22,891 bases of DNA from UBA9337 sp036584565 (GTDB lineage: Bacteria > Patescibacteriota > Minisyncoccia > Moranbacterales > UBA9337), in the NCBI GenBank assembly GCA_036584565.1, contig JAZHDF010000043.1, positions 1 to 22,891 on the forward strand. Direction: 5' to 3'. A model generated the notes under the pieces. That model was not told where the DNA came from, ran no database searches, and saw only the letters and a list, made by a program, of their open reading frames with translations. The translations under genes were made by a program, and so were the position numbers. Below are positions 22,723 through 22,891 of this stretch, in pieces (the first letter of the stretch is position 1; each line of letters begins with the position of its first letter).

Positions 22723-22891
22723 TTATTGCCAGCCACTTTCCGGATTCAAAATCATATTCTCTGCTTTTTGTTTTCTCAAACTCTTTATTTTATCCTTTCT
22801 GCTATTCATAGATTCCAATCTTTTTTCAAAGGCATTAAATCTTTCCCTGAGAATATTCAACACCTCCATAATAATATTAAATTTGGTATTT
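22723..22891 (-). CDS. C-terminal part of a gene cut by the window edge, coiled-coil-like
   Basis: The minus-strand frame is open from the window edge to TAA (22725-22723), giving at least 55 residues. They are strongly charged and heptad-like (LNILRERFNAFEKRLESMN then KIKSLRKQKAEN) and end in ESGWQ. A stop-free ATG at 22869 would give only 48 residues, but the frame continues upstream of it, so this is more likely the tail of a longer protein. It lies 33 bp before the VirB6-like ATG and probably belongs to the same operon. Confidence 0.5.
   Translation of the reverse strand, partial: NTKFNIIMEVLNILRERFNAFEKRLESMNSRKDKIKSLRKQKAENMILNPESGWQ

Noticed and set aside
22723..22869. Complete 48-residue small protein starting at ATG 22869
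   Set aside because: The frame remains open through the window edge upstream of this ATG, and GGAGG falls inside rather than before it. A truncated longer gene is more likely.
1..22891. CRISPR array, tRNA, rRNA, insertion sequence or transposase
   Set aside because: No regularly spaced repeats, no CCA-ended cloverleaf, no rRNA-like stretch and no transposase motif were seen in the intergenic gaps or genes.

Overview
This window is AT-rich and densely coding. Its content points to a Candidate Phyla Radiation (Patescibacteria, probably Parcubacteria-group) chromosome. The indicators are single-copy core genes in short operons (ruvA, rlmH, rpsT, holA, mutM), a FemAB-type peptidoglycan-bridge enzyme, a membrane-anchored DUF3048 protein, O-antigen-ligase-like membrane proteins, and a reduced type IV secretion (T4SS)-like locus with PrgI, VirB4 and VirB6 homologues. 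The standard code with TGA as stop fits (holA ends in TGA), which argues against code-25 Gracilibacteria/Absconditabacteria. The lineage call is inferred from gene content, not from a phylogeny.

Left part (1-8363): mostly minus-strand housekeeping genes. In transcription order they are mutM; DUF3048-holA; ruvA-femX-HD hydrolase, ending in an intrinsic terminator that overlaps the last stop codon; rlmH; and a YvlD/holin-4-like membrane protein followed by a small basic hypothetical. The only plus-strand genes here are rpsT, with its own promoter, leader hairpin and terminator, and a possible gene tail at the left edge. The two large intergenic gaps (3838-4185 and 7804-8363) carry short AT-rich tandem repeats. 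The second also has a 67-bp near-perfect inverted repeat whose left arm recurs at 996-1012.

Middle (8364-10887): two overlapping plus-strand genes for O-antigen-ligase/Wzy-type polytopic membrane proteins. They end one base from the stop codon of the converging minus-strand cluster.

Right part (10889-22891): a ten-gene minus-strand cluster, cut at the right edge. In transcription order it encodes a partial coiled-coil-like protein; a VirB6/TrbL-like channel protein with a long charged tail; an unknown soluble protein of 409 residues; PrgI; VirB4 split into an N-terminal and an ATPase gene; an unknown membrane protein; a CPBP-family protein lacking catalytic histidines; a 1023-residue secreted, Cys-rich, Ca-binding-motif and Ig-like surface protein anchored at its C-terminus; and a membrane-anchored beta-propeller-like protein. 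No relaxase, VirD4-type coupling protein or VirB8/9/10 homologue is seen within the window. The best reading is an envelope-spanning secretion or surface-attachment machine rather than a mobile conjugative element. This is the most interesting system in the window.
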